This document shows, one piece after another, positions 26,487 through 36,081 of a stretch of DNA of 54,365 bases (its first letter is position 1; every line of letters starts with the position of its first letter). The notes beneath the pieces are model-generated. The model was not told the DNA's origin. It did no database searches and saw nothing but the letters and a program-made list of their open reading frames with translations. Both the position numbers and the translations under genes were made by a program. The stretch is taken from NCBI GenBank assembly GCA_028278145.1, contig JANQEV010000054.1:1-54365 (forward strand), written 5' to 3'. This DNA comes from Chromatiales bacterium. GTDB taxonomy: Bacteria > Pseudomonadota > Gammaproteobacteria > Chromatiales > Chromatiaceae.

Positions 26487-26890
26487 CCACACTTTAATTA
26501 AGCTAAAGATGTATTCCTTTCTAACTATTTAGATTAGCAGACAACTGGGTTTTTCTAAAGGACTCGCAATATGTTCGCATTGGGCACACTAGGGAAGTAG
26601 GAGCTTATTTTCTAAGAGTCCCCCTTATGCCGTTTTCAGTCTGTTGTCCAGCCAATGTCCAGTTTACAAAAACCGGGCAGGGATGTTTTATTTTATCTGT
26701 CAGTTGAAATATAAGCTCAGATTACGGCTCGTATTGCATATGTTCTACTTCTTATATCCTTAACAACAGGTCCACCAGCATCATCCCCAACAGTAGCATC
26801 CCGCACCCATTCATGGCTAGATCCCAGGTAGACATACCTAACCACATTCATATATGCGCAAGTAGAATCGCATTAAGAACAATTGGTAGA
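26487..26890. other. Gap without recognised genes
   Basis: About 400 bases between the giant gene's 5' region and the acetyltransferase gene. A 27-codon hydrophobic frame (26752-26835, minus) is too short and lacks a good Shine-Dalgarno to be called. It should hold the promoter of the giant gene. Confidence 0.45.
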
Positions 26891-27352
26891 TTACACACTA
26901 TTCTTTCCTACAAGCAGTTTACGGAATGGCCGCATGGTTGAACTCTTAAATCCATGCTGCTTATAGAACCGGTGCGCTGATGAATTGTCGTGATCAGACA
27001 GCAGCGTGATACGTTTACATCCAGAAAGTTCTGCATGTTTAAGTGCATACTCCATCAAGGATGAACCAACACCCTCGCCTCTGGCCTCTTTAGAAACAAC
27101 CATATCCTCTAGCACAGCGACCCTGGCACCAAGTGCAGTTGAGACGGTGTATAGCAAGCTGACCATTCCAACAATTGAATCGGCTTGCTTAGCAACCAAA
27201 ATCTCACCTATATCACTATTGCCGAGTATCATCTCCAGACCGCTCCTCTGCACTGCATGATCAGGCTTGAACTCTTTTTCCTGCGAGAAGAGCTCATCAA
27301 GAAGCGGTAGCAGTTGTGGTATATCGCTGATGTTTGCCAGTGTAATTTCCAT
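26891..27352 (-). CDS. GNAT-family N-acetyltransferase
   Basis: 153 residues from the ATG at 27352 (a GTG three codons upstream is possible; GGTGG lies before the ATG). The GNAT fold is shown by an N-terminal ITLANISDIPQLLPLLDELF, the central strand VAVLEDMVVSKEARGEGVGSSLM with the acetyl-CoA loop (R-x-E-G-V-G-S form of Q/RxxGxG/A), and the C-terminal SSAHRFYKQHGF. These enzymes transfer acetyl from acetyl-CoA to an amine; the substrate cannot be told. It follows the ABC permease gene by 29 bases on the same strand and may share its transcript. Confidence 0.88.
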   Translation of the reverse strand: MEITLANISDIPQLLPLLDELFSQEKEFKPDHAVQRSGLEMILGNSDIGEILVAKQADSIVGMVSLLYTVSTALGARVAVLEDMVVSKEARGEGVGSSLMEYALKHAELSGCKRITLLSDHDNSSAHRFYKQHGFKSSTMRPFRKLLVGKNSV

Positions 27353-27381
27353 CTGTTCCACCCTGCCAGGGAGAGTTTGGC

Positions 27382-28158
27382 TCAGGTCTTAATACCAACG
27401 CCACGCTCCAACAGATGGCTACTGATAAAACCCAGTCCCAGAATAAATATCAGGATAATTATAAGTGCTGTACCTATTGGTATATCGGATGCTCCCAGCA
27501 GGCCATAACGAAAAGCATTTACCATATACAACACCGGATTGCCCAGGGATACCTGTTGCCAGAACTCCGGGAGCATTTTAATGGAGTAGAACACCCCACC
27601 CAAGTAAGTAAGTGGCGTGAGTACAAATGTTGGAACAATGGAAATATCATCGAAGGTACGGGCAAAGATGGCATTAATAAGCCCACCCAGTGCAAATAGG
27701 ATCGAAGTCAGTATCAGCACCAGGAAGGTGATGACATAGCTATAAATCTCCAAATTGGTAAAGAATAGTGAAACCAGGGTGACCGCAATCCCCACCATGA
27801 TGCCACGGGCTACACCACCACCCACATAGCCGCAGATAATGATCCAGTTTGGCACCGGCGCTATCAGCAACTCTTCAATATGGCGTTGGAACTTGCTGCT
27901 GAAAAATGACGACACCACATTGGCATAGGAGTTGGTAATTACCGCCATCAGGATCAATCCCGGCACAATGAAATCAATATATTTGTGGCCATCCATCTCA
28001 CCAATGCGCTCACCGATCAGGGTGCCGAAGATAATAAAATAGAGTGCGGTAGTGACTGCTGCAGGCAGGATAGTCTGAATCCAGATACGCATAAAGCGCA
28101 CTATCTCCTTCAGAATAATAGTCTGAAACGCGGTCCAATAGCTGCGATACCTGCTCAT
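27382..28158 (-). CDS. yadH: ABC-2 type transporter permease (YadH-like)
   Basis: 258 residues with six predicted membrane helices; it matches the length and pattern of E. coli YadH (256 residues): YWTAFQTIILKEIVRFMRIW at the start, QTILPAAVTTALYFIIFG, the ABC-2 segment FSSKFQRHIEELLIAPVP, and LTYLGGVFYSIKMLPEFWQ. It forms an exporter with the ATPase encoded just upstream, whose stop overlaps this ATG (ATGA). The substrate of YadGH is not established; ABC-2 systems often export polysaccharides, lipids or drugs. Confidence 0.9.
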   Translation of the reverse strand: MSRYRSYWTAFQTIILKEIVRFMRIWIQTILPAAVTTALYFIIFGTLIGERIGEMDGHKYIDFIVPGLILMAVITNSYANVVSSFFSSKFQRHIEELLIAPVPNWIIICGYVGGGVARGIMVGIAVTLVSLFFTNLEIYSYVITFLVLILTSILFALGGLINAIFARTFDDISIVPTFVLTPLTYLGGVFYSIKMLPEFWQQVSLGNPVLYMVNAFRYGLLGASDIPIGTALIIILIFILGLGFISSHLLERGVGIKT

Positions 28159-29090
28159 GACGCATCTCCGTTACGACTAGTATCCAGCATGTCCATGAAC
28201 AGTTGCTCCAGCCGGTTCTGTTTATTACGCAGACTAAGCACCTCTATATTCTGATCAGACAAACCCGTAAACAGATCGTTGACCCCACGTTCACGCTCCA
28301 CCTCTACCTCCAGGGTGCGGCCATCCCGTTGCTTGATCTCAAATCCTTCCAGGATTGGTGGATGTTCCAGACGCTCTTTAAGATTCAGAATCAAGACCTG
28401 GGTATGCAACTTATCCAGTAGTTCATCCATACCACTATGCTCAACAATATGGCCTTGATTGATAATGGCGATACTGCGACACAGATTCTCCGCCTCTTCC
28501 AGATAATGGGTGGTAAGTATGATGGTGGTGCCATTGCGGTTGAGCTCCTGCAAAAACTCCCACATGGAACGACGTATCTCGATATCCACCCCAGCCGTTG
28601 GTTCATCCAGAATCAACAGCCGTGGCCGATGCACCAGGGCACGGGCAATCATCAGGCGGCGCTTCATACCGCCAGAGAGTTCACGCGCCATTACCCTACG
28701 CTTGGGCCATAGGTCCAGTTGCTTCAGACTCTCCTCGGTATTGTGGACTGCCAACTGCCGTGGGATGCCATAATATCCAGCCTGGTTGAGCACCACCTCT
28801 TCCACTGGAAGGAATTGGTTAAAATTAAACTCCTGAGGTACAAGACCTATACAGGCCTTGACTCCTTCCGGGTCCTGACCCAGATCATGACCAAAGACTT
28901 CCACCTTTCCAGAACTCTTATTCACCAGGGAACTGATTATGCCTATAGCGGTGGATTTACCTGCGCCATTTGGGCCCAGCAGGGCAAAAAAATCCCCCTC
29001 TTCCACTTCCAGGTCTATACCACACAAGGCATGTGGGCCGCTCCTATAGGTTTTGTGCAGGTCAGTTATTTTTAGTGCTTTAACTTCCAT
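28155..29090 (-). CDS. yadG: ABC transporter ATP-binding protein (YadG-like)
   Basis: 311 residues from the ATG at 29090, chosen over an upstream frame start at 29141 because E. coli YadG (308 residues) begins at this point. Walker A is GPNGAGKST (39-47), the signature is LSGGMKRR (138-145), and Walker B is LLILDEP (158-164), with the H-loop in ILTTHYLEEAE. It powers the YadH-like permease, with which it overlaps by ATGA. Residues 240-311 are the family-specific C-terminal extension (VERERGVNDLFTGLSDQ). Confidence 0.92.
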   Translation of the reverse strand: MEVKALKITDLHKTYRSGPHALCGIDLEVEEGDFFALLGPNGAGKSTAIGIISSLVNKSSGKVEVFGHDLGQDPEGVKACIGLVPQEFNFNQFLPVEEVVLNQAGYYGIPRQLAVHNTEESLKQLDLWPKRRVMARELSGGMKRRLMIARALVHRPRLLILDEPTAGVDIEIRRSMWEFLQELNRNGTTIILTTHYLEEAENLCRSIAIINQGHIVEHSGMDELLDKLHTQVLILNLKERLEHPPILEGFEIKQRDGRTLEVEVERERGVNDLFTGLSDQNIEVLSLRNKQNRLEQLFMDMLDTSRNGDAS

Positions 29091-29360
29091 CTGCGCATTG
29101 TCACACATGCTACATATGCTGCATATCCCAATAGGTGCCATTTACAACTGTAAGCAGAATTGATAACCCATTGCTATTGATCTACCCTTTAATCAGGGTT
29201 TTTATTGTGGAAAATCAGGCTGTTTAGTGGGTATTAATCCCGAGCTCACAATCACTCGAATTTCACAGGCTGCATAACCCTAGCAGATAACAGGTATGTT
29301 TCTGAATTCAGGCGACAAAATTATTGCCAGTACACAATAATTATTAAGAGATGATGAGTT

Positions 29361-29729
29361 ATGAAAAGCATCCTGATCGTGGACGACGAACCAAATATCC
29401 TGCTATCACTGGAATTTCTGATGAAGCAGGCGGGATACGAGGTACTTACATCAGCCGATGGCGAAGATGCCTTACAACAGATCCACAGTTCCCTGCCAGA
29501 CTTGGTTCTGCTTGATATAAACATGCCTAAACGTAATGGCTACGAGGTGTGTGAAACCGTACGCGCCGATCCCAAACTGAGCTCAGTGAAGATAATCATG
29601 CTGACCGCCAAGGGGCGGGATGTGGAACGGGAAAAGGGATTGGCCCTGGGTGCTGATGATTACGTAATTAAACCTTTCTCTACCCAGGAGGTTGTAGATA
29701 AGGTAAACGAGATACTGGATGCTGAATAG
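29361..29729 (+). CDS. Single-domain response regulator (CheY-like)
   Basis: 122 residues, only a receiver domain: acidic pocket DDE (8-10), phospho-acceptor Asp52 in LVLLDINMPKRNG, Thr in IIMLTAKGRD and Lys in DDYVIKPFS. No DNA-binding output is present. It is the first gene of a group with the PAS-exonuclease fusion, the small membrane protein and the SLC5 kinase, so the kinase at 32175 is its probable partner. An output by protein interaction or phosphate relay is implied. A full-length regulator may be encoded elsewhere. Confidence 0.9.
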   Translation: MKSILIVDDEPNILLSLEFLMKQAGYEVLTSADGEDALQQIHSSLPDLVLLDINMPKRNGYEVCETVRADPKLSSVKIIMLTAKGRDVEREKGLALGADDYVIKPFSTQEVVDKVNEILDAE

Positions 29730-29804
29730 CACCCCATATTAAGGAGTTACAGTTCTAACAACTTGATAACAATCTGACGGCATACACCAATGCATGGATG
29801 AAAT

Positions 29805-31916
29805 ATGACCATGAGTGCCCGTAAAAGATTCTGGCTCCTACTTATTACCATCTACGTGGCGCTGTTTGCAGCCCTGATTGGTGGCGGTATCTGGGTTCTC
29901 AATGGAGTTGAGTCAGAGCAGCTACGTCTAACCATAACCGTATATCTGATCGGTGCTGGTCTGGCTACTGTAGCTGTACTGGCATTGGCCTGGATGGTTT
30001 TGGATATCAGCCTGATCCAACCGGTACAGTCCATCGGCCGTGCCGTTGAGGTAATGGCCCACACCAACCCACTGCAGGTATCGGAACTACCACCACACCA
30101 TCTACTGAGCACACTGCCGGAACATCTGGAACAACTGGGTAAACAGCTGCATCAGGCCAGGAATGAAATAGATATAGCCTTTGAAAGTGGTGTAGCCCAG
30201 TCGGAGACCTCAAAACTTCATCTTGAAACCATACTGCGCGAGCTGGATCTCGGGGTCATGGTATGCAGCCCAGATGGAAAGATCCTGCTCTACAACCAGG
30301 CGGCGAATCGTATTCTGGGCAAAGAGTTTGAAGTTGGGTTGGGCCGTTCCGTGTTCAACCTGTTTACCAGACAGTCCCTGGACCATACCCTGCAAATGCT
30401 GCAGGTACAGAGACATAGTAGAGACTCGGAGTTACCACCTCCCAGCCGCGAGTTCATTTGTTCATCCACCGACGGTAATCAACTATACCTGATTCATATG
30501 ACCCTACTGGCCTATAAGAACGAGCCAATCAATGCCTTTATCCTTACCTTCAAAGACACGGCCATAGATCTTGATGAAGGACAACAGAGAAATAGGTTAC
30601 TACAGGAGATGATTGAGAGCTTCCGCGCACCTCTGGGAACTCTGCGCGCTGCTGTGGAGACCCTGTCTGACCAGGACAACATCCCACCGGTGTTAAGACG
30701 CACCTTTATTGATATCGCAAATGACGAAAGCCAGAAACTCTGTGACCAACTTGCCTACATGAATCGCAAACGCCAACAGATCTCTGGGTTGTATCTGGAG
30801 CGGCATGATATCTATTCATCTGACCTAGTAGGTTTTATTGCCCAGAGATTCCTTGAGGACTCCAAGATCAGTATACAGTCCACAGGTATTCCACTATGGC
30901 TGCATATTGACACTCATGGAATTGTTGAGACCATGTGCCATCTTATCAATAAGACACATACCAAGATTGGGACAAGCAGGTTCACCATTGAAGCAATGCT
31001 GGGCGACCGCAGGGTCTATCTGGATATGATATGGGATGGAAAGTCGATCCAAGACACTGAACTAAGCCACTGGCTGGACATGCCGCTGGAACACTTTACC
31101 CAGACCACAACTTCTCGCGACATCATCACCGCCCACAACACCGATATCTGGAGCCAACAGCACCGTCAGGATGGCAAGGCCCTGTTACGCCTGCCTCTTC
31201 CGGCATCACCACGTCAGTGGGAGTCCCCCAAACCAACACTCCCATCCAGGCCGGAGTTTTATGACTTTGACCTCACGAACCGGGGTCAACTTTCATCATC
31301 ACTGATGGAGACAACTCTGAACAAACTAAACCTGGTAGTGTTTGATACTGAGACCACTGGTCTGAAGCCATCAGCCGGTGACAAGATCGTATCCATCGCT
31401 GCAGTACGCATCGTCTCAGGACGTATACTCTGGGGCGAGACTTTTGAACGCATGGTCAACCCTGGTATCCATATTCCATCTGCCTCCACCAGGTTCCACG
31501 GTATTACCGACGACATGGTGCAGGACAAACCAGATATAGAAACGGTTCTTTCTGAATTCCATAGCTTCGTAGATGACTCCGTCCTGGTGGCCCACAACGC
31601 AGCCTTTGATATGAAGTTCATACGGCTAAGTGAACATGACAGTGGCATCAGCTTTGACAATCCAGTGCTGGATACACTACTACTATCGGTATATCTGCAG
31701 AAAGAGGAGTCTGATCATACCCTGGATGGAATCGCTCGACGTCTGGGCGTGGAGATTCACGGCCGACATACCGCAATCGGTGACACACTGGTAACCGCAG
31801 AGGTGTTTCTCAATCAGACAGGACTGCTGGCAGCCAAGGGAATCCTAACCCTGGATGATGCACTCAGAGCATCGGATGAAATTGTTGAAATCAGAAAACA
31901 ACAGGAGCAGTTCTAA
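29805..31916 (+). CDS. Membrane PAS protein fused to a DnaQ-type 3'-5' exonuclease
   Basis: 703 residues. Two membrane helices (about 9-32 and 43-66) are followed by a HAMP-like linker, a PAS domain (about 135-245, with [18 protein letters not shown]), a region like a histidine-kinase dimerisation helix without a clear His box ([20 protein letters not shown]), then at about 506-680 a DEDDh exonuclease. The nuclease motifs are FDTETTG (Asp/Glu), [10 protein letters not shown] and RHTAIGD, so catalysis looks intact. No HATPase domain is recognisable. PAS-exonuclease proteins are found next to CrbS-type kinases in other gammaproteobacteria; their role is unclear. The stop overlaps the next ATG by one base (TAATG). 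Confidence 0.85.
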   Translation: MTMSARKRFWLLLITIYVALFAALIGGGIWVLNGVESEQLRLTITVYLIGAGLATVAVLALAWMVLDISLIQPVQSIGRAVEVMAHTNPLQVSELPPHHLLSTLPEHLEQLGKQLHQARNEIDIAFESGVAQSETSKLHLETILRELDLGVMVCSPDGKILLYNQAANRILGKEFEVGLGRSVFNLFTRQSLDHTLQMLQVQRHSRDSELPPPSREFICSSTDGNQLYLIHMTLLAYKNEPINAFILTFKDTAIDLDEGQQRNRLLQEMIESFRAPLGTLRAAVETLSDQDNIPPVLRRTFIDIANDESQKLCDQLAYMNRKRQQISGLYLERHDIYSSDLVGFIAQRFLEDSKISIQSTGIPLWLHIDTHGIVETMCHLINKTHTKIGTSRFTIEAMLGDRRVYLDMIWDGKSIQDTELSHWLDMPLEHFTQTTTSRDIITAHNTDIWSQQHRQDGKALLRLPLPASPRQWESPKPTLPSRPEFYDFDLTNRGQLSSSLMETTLNKLNLVVFDTETTGLKPSAGDKIVSIAAVRIVSGRILWGETFERMVNPGIHIPSASTRFHGITDDMVQDKPDIETVLSEFHSFVDDSVLVAHNAAFDMKFIRLSEHDSGISFDNPVLDTLLLSVYLQKEESDHTLDGIARRLGVEIHGRHTAIGDTLVTAEVFLNQTGLLAAKGILTLDDALRASDEIVEIRKQQEQF

Positions 31917-32173
31917 TGCCTGAACTCACTCCAACCACAGCAGGTAAAGCACCCTCACGCCGGGAGCGGCTTACTGTCCTTAGCATCTTCGGACTACTTG
32001 CCCTTAACTACCCTTTACTGCAACTGTTTGACACCGCAGCTACCTGGCTTGGAATACCTCTCATCCTTCTCTATCTGCTGGGCGTTTGGAGTGGATTTAT
32101 AATAATAACAGCATGGATACTGGAGAGAGGCACCAGCAACCCTACACGTACCAAGCTGGACCGGCAGAGATAA
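31916..32173 (+). CDS. Small membrane protein of the SLC5-kinase operon
   Basis: 85 residues with two predicted membrane helices (about 20-40 and 46-66) and a basic tail. It resembles the small subunits (DUF4212/YjcH-like) that accompany sodium:solute symporters, but is shorter in its conserved part; I cannot assign it firmly. It overlaps the exonuclease stop by one base and is one base from the kinase start, so it is translated as part of that operon. Confidence 0.65.
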   Translation: MPELTPTTAGKAPSRRERLTVLSIFGLLALNYPLLQLFDTAATWLGIPLILLYLLGVWSGFIIITAWILERGTSNPTRTKLDRQR

Positions 32174-32174
32174 C

Positions 32175-34913
32175 ATGCTTACTAATGGCATAATTCTGCT
32201 ATCTGCATTCCTCTACCTGGGTATTTTGTTTGCCATTGCCTATTACGCGGATAAGCGCGCCGATCAGGGCCGATCGATAATCAGTAATCCTTACATATAT
32301 ACACTCTCCATAGCTGTGTACTGTACTGCCTGGACCTTCTACGGCAGTGTTGGTCGCGCCTCCAGCACTGGCCTGGGGTTTTTACCCATCTACCTGGGAC
32401 CTACCCTGATGGCGGCACTCTGGTGGATAGTGCTGCAAAAGATCATACGCATCGTACGTGCCCATCGCATCACTTCCATTGCTGATTTCATCGGTTCCAG
32501 ATATGGCAAGAGCACCCTGCTGGGTGGCATCGTCACCATTATTGCCGTCATTGGAATCATGCCCTACATCTCACTCCAACTTAAGGCGGTATCGGCCAGC
32601 GTTGATGTCATGACCAACTTCTCTCAGATCACAACCCAGTCAATTTCAGGGCCAGACAGCATTTGGAGTGATACAGCACTATATATCGCCCTACTCCTGG
32701 CAGCCTTCACTATCCTGTTCGGGACCAGACAGATCGATGTCAGTGAGCGCCATGAAGGCATGGTGGCAGCTATTGCCTTTGAGTCGGTAGTAAAGCTGAT
32801 GGCATTTTTAGCCGTTGGCATATTCGTTACTTTCAGCCTGTTTGATGGCCCGGCAGACCTGTTCACCCAGGCATTTGATATTCCACGTCTGGCAGGATTA
32901 ATGAGTATAGAAAGCGTTCCCGGCGGTTATACCAGTTGGCTTACCCTGACCTTCCTAGCCATGATGGCCATAATGTTTCTGCCACGCCAGTTCCAGGTAG
33001 CAGTGGTGGAAAACGTAAACGTAGATCATCTGCGCAAGGCCAGCTGGCTGTTCCCCCTGTATCTGCTGGTGATCAATCTGTTTGTTCTACCCATTGCCCT
33101 GGGAGGAAATCTACTGTTCCCAAACAATCAGGTTGACCCAGATACCTATGTCTTGACCCTGCCTCTGTCCCAACAGGCTGACACCCTGGCACTGTTTGTA
33201 TTTATCGGTGGTCTGTCAGCAGCCACCAGCATGGTGATTGTTGCCACCATCACCCTCTCTACCATGGTCTGCAACGATCTGGTGATGCCTGTGCTGTTGC
33301 GTATCCGCTCACTGCAACTTACCCAAAAGAAAGATCTTACCGGACTGCTGCTGGGTATCAGGCGTGGTGCAATCGTACTCATCCTGTTGCTTGGATACAC
33401 CTACTTTCATCTGATTGGAGAATCTTACACACTGGTCACCATTGGACTGGTATCTTTTGCCGCTGCAGCCCAATTCGCGCCACCCATACTACTTGGCATC
33501 TACTGGAAAGGTGCCAGCCGCAGTGGGGCCATGGCCGGGCTTCTGGCAGGTTTTCTCATCTGGGGCTACACCCTACTGCTGCCAGGCTTTGCCCGTTCCG
33601 GCTGGTTGCCTACCGCATTGCTTGACCCGGGACCGTTCGGTATTGAGCTGTTGCGCCCCTACCAGCTCTTCGGGATGCAGGGACTGGACCCAATCTCCCA
33701 TGCCGTATTCTGGAGCATGCTGGCAAATATAGGACTCATGGTTGTGGTATCCATGTTCAGCCGGCAATCTCCCATTGAACAGGTTCAGGCTACCCTGTTT
33801 ACCAAGAGTGATTACGACCATTCCCGGGATACCTACTTCTGGGCCGGTACCACTACCGAAGAGGAGTTGAAAGGGCTAGCCAACAGGTTCCTGGGAGAGG
33901 CCAAGACCCGCGAACTGTTTATCAGCTTTAACGCGGGTGAAACCGAACGCAACCGAGCTACCAGACAAACCCGTCTGATCAACCATGTAGAGCGGCATCT
34001 GGCCGGAGCCATCGGTGCTGCATCGGCCCGAGTTATGATCTCATCCATCGTAGAGGGTGAAGCCCTGAGCCTGCACGGTGTGATGCAGATCCTGGACGAG
34101 ACCACCCAGGTACGGGAATACAGTCATGCCCTGGTACAGAAATCCCAGGAGCTTGAGGCCGCCAGCAAAAAACTACAGGCAGCCAACGAACGTCTGCAGG
34201 AACTGGACCGACTGAAGGACGAATTTGTCTCCACCGTCAGTCATGAGCTACGCACCCCCCTCACCTCTATCCGGGCCTTTTCTGAAATCCTGCATAGTAA
34301 TCTGAACCTGCCTGAATCTGAACGTGAGGAGTACCTTGCCATCATCATCGGTGAAACTGAGCGCCTGACACGTCTGATTAATGATGTGCTGGACCTGGCC
34401 AAGATTGAGTCTGGAAGAGTTGACTGGAATAAAGAGTCTTATGACCTGGGCCAACTGGTTCTGGATGCCGCCAACACCGTAAGCCAGCTGTTGAACGAAA
34501 AGCAGATACAGCTGAGCACCAGGCTACCAGAACAGCAGATTGTAGTTGTCATTGATAGCGATCGAATTAAACAGGTATTGATAAACCTGCTTTCAAACGC
34601 CGCGAAATTCTGTAATGAGAGTGATGGCCAGGTATCAATTGAGTTAGCCATCCAACAGCACTCAGCACGGATCTCAGTCAGTGATAATGGCCCGGGAATA
34701 CCCACCGGTGAACTGGAATCAATCTTCGAGAAGTTTCATCAGGTGGATGATCAGGACAGTGCCAGCCGCCAGGGTACGGGATTGGGCCTGGCCATATGCC
34801 GCGGCATCGTGGAATCGCATCATGGACATCTATGGGCTGAGAACACACCAGCTGGTGGCTCCAAGTTTATCTGTGAACTTCCATGCAATGACACTATTGA
34901 AACCACTGCATAG
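32175..34913 (+). CDS. SLC5 symporter-histidine kinase (CrbS/CbrA-like)
   Basis: 912 residues. The first 520 form a sodium:solute symporter (SLC5) domain with about 13 membrane helices (YCTAWTFYGSVGRASSTGLGF near the start is typical of this group). It is followed by a linker, a coiled coil (about 655-685), HisKA with the phospho-acceptor in VSTVSHELRTPLT, and HATPase_c with NLLSNAAKF, DNGPGIP and GTGLGLAI. No C-terminal receiver is present. CrbS of Vibrio and Pseudomonas controls acetate use and CbrA responds to histidine and carbon source; the sensed solute here is not known. Overlaps show that it is the last gene of the 29361-34913 group. Confidence 0.9.
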   Translation: MLTNGIILLSAFLYLGILFAIAYYADKRADQGRSIISNPYIYTLSIAVYCTAWTFYGSVGRASSTGLGFLPIYLGPTLMAALWWIVLQKIIRIVRAHRITSIADFIGSRYGKSTLLGGIVTIIAVIGIMPYISLQLKAVSASVDVMTNFSQITTQSISGPDSIWSDTALYIALLLAAFTILFGTRQIDVSERHEGMVAAIAFESVVKLMAFLAVGIFVTFSLFDGPADLFTQAFDIPRLAGLMSIESVPGGYTSWLTLTFLAMMAIMFLPRQFQVAVVENVNVDHLRKASWLFPLYLLVINLFVLPIALGGNLLFPNNQVDPDTYVLTLPLSQQADTLALFVFIGGLSAATSMVIVATITLSTMVCNDLVMPVLLRIRSLQLTQKKDLTGLLLGIRRGAIVLILLLGYTYFHLIGESYTLVTIGLVSFAAAAQFAPPILLGIYWKGASRSGAMAGLLAGFLIWGYTLLLPGFARSGWLPTALLDPGPFGIELLRPYQLFGMQGLDPISHAVFWSMLANIGLMVVVSMFSRQSPIEQVQATLFTKSDYDHSRDTYFWAGTTTEEELKGLANRFLGEAKTRELFISFNAGETERNRATRQTRLINHVERHLAGAIGAASARVMISSIVEGEALSLHGVMQILDETTQVREYSHALVQKSQELEAASKKLQAANERLQELDRLKDEFVSTVSHELRTPLTSIRAFSEILHSNLNLPESEREEYLAIIIGETERLTRLINDVLDLAKIESGRVDWNKESYDLGQLVLDAANTVSQLLNEKQIQLSTRLPEQQIVVVIDSDRIKQVLINLLSNAAKFCNESDGQVSIELAIQQHSARISVSDNGPGIPTGELESIFEKFHQVDDQDSASRQGTGLGLAICRGIVESHHGHLWAENTPAGGSKFICELPCNDTIETTA

Positions 34914-34953
34914 CTCGATTTCGGCAGTATAAAAACGCGGTATAAACTGATAA

Positions 34954-35340
34954 CTACTCTGGTACACCCTGCCACAGCATCTTATAGCCCATTTCATAAG
35001 TGTCTGAGCAATACTCTGTCAAGTTACTGAACTTCTCTTTGAACACAGCATCTGCATGTGACCTCTCATGTTGCTCAAAGGATTTCCAGTAGGTAATTAT
35101 GACCAGATGATCTTCACTCTTTTTCTCCGGATCGAATGAACCCTGCTCAGACACAAAACCGGTGTATTCAAATACCTGACCACCTACAAAACCACCCTCT
35201 TCATTTCCGTAGGTGTTTTTGACTACATTGCACATCTCTCCCAGCGCCAATTCCACATCCTCAACTTTCACGCCCTCTTTAACCTTGAGAACGTTATATA
35301 ACATCACTACGCCAAAGGGGATTGTTATGGGGTCAAACAT
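34954..35340 (-). CDS. Putative dimeric alpha/beta-barrel (ABM-like) protein
   Basis: 128 residues with no membrane segment. The order strand (VVMLYNVLKVKEGV), helix (VEDVELALGEMCNVVKNTY), strand (VIITYWKSFEQHERSHAD) and helix (FKEKFSNLTEYC) is that of antibiotic-biosynthesis-monooxygenase-like barrels, often heme-degrading or quinone-forming enzymes or orphan proteins. Family placement is from pattern only. AGGAG eight bases before the ATG supports the start. It lies 173 bp downstream of the rhodanese gene. Confidence 0.5.
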   Translation of the reverse strand: MFDPITIPFGVVMLYNVLKVKEGVKVEDVELALGEMCNVVKNTYGNEEGGFVGGQVFEYTGFVSEQGSFDPEKKSEDHLVIITYWKSFEQHERSHADAVFKEKFSNLTEYCSDTYEMGYKMLWQGVPE

Positions 35341-35513
35341 TCTGCTTCTCCTGCAACTGCAATTGGATATGCGCTAACCACGGTGCTACCTGAAACTGCA
35401 AGCAGTAGCTCCTGCATAAATAATAGCTGGTTATCCTATTTTCGTGCGTGCAGAGAAAAACTTATACTGTCGTAAGTGGTGCTAAGAATATACTTTCTAC
35501 CAGGGTGGTTCTC

Positions 35514-35993
35514 TCAGTAGCCAATCCATCCTTCCGGCTTCATCTGGTCGGGCAGCAACCTGGTGGTGAAGTACTCATCACCCTCATCCGGATCAACGGC
35601 ATTTCCATCTACATCCTGCAGTGGTTGCTCATAGTCATTCCAGCCCCGCAGCCCAGTCTTCAGGGAACATACATTTTCAAACCCAAGTATCTGTAGTGAG
35701 TGCGCTGCAAGTACACTGCGATGCCCTGAGCGGCAGACTATTACCACCTCGCGCTGTCTGGCCAGAACCAGCTCCGGCTCGGTCTCCTCAAACTCCCATT
35801 CACAGGCCGATTCCAGAATGCCTCTTGGGACACACAGGGAGTTGGGGATATGCATGCGGTCATACTCTTCCTGCTCACGTACATCAAGGATAAGCAGATC
35901 CGGGTTTTCCGCCATACGCTCCTCCATATCCCATGGCATAATCTCTTTCACATCCGTAAGACAGTCACGGATAAGCTGGATAAATCTCATCAT
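35514..35993 (-). CDS. Rhodanese-domain protein
   Basis: 159 residues. The rhodanese fold runs from about 20 to 130, with LLILDVREQEEYDRMHIPNS and the active-site loop CRSGHRS (Cys87). Such proteins bind or transfer sulfane sulfur, here probably in the cytoplasm because no signal peptide is present. The six-residue loop starting at Cys suits sulfurtransferase activity. The C-terminal 30 residues are acidic then hydrophobic (EGWIGY) and are not part of the fold. AGGTGA precedes the first of two adjacent ATGs. Confidence 0.87.
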   Translation of the reverse strand: MMRFIQLIRDCLTDVKEIMPWDMEERMAENPDLLILDVREQEEYDRMHIPNSLCVPRGILESACEWEFEETEPELVLARQREVVIVCRSGHRSVLAAHSLQILGFENVCSLKTGLRGWNDYEQPLQDVDGNAVDPDEGDEYFTTRLLPDQMKPEGWIGY

Positions 35994-36081
35994 GGTTGGA
36001 TCACCTTTGGCAATATTAGATGTTCATTAGATAATGATACAGGTATATATAGGGCCTGATCCACCGCAGATTCACTATTAT

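Noticed and set aside
26752-26835. 27-codon hydrophobic frame (MSTWDLAMNGCGMLLLGMML...) on the minus strand
   Set aside because: Too short, weak Shine-Dalgarno, and no sign of conservation can be judged here.
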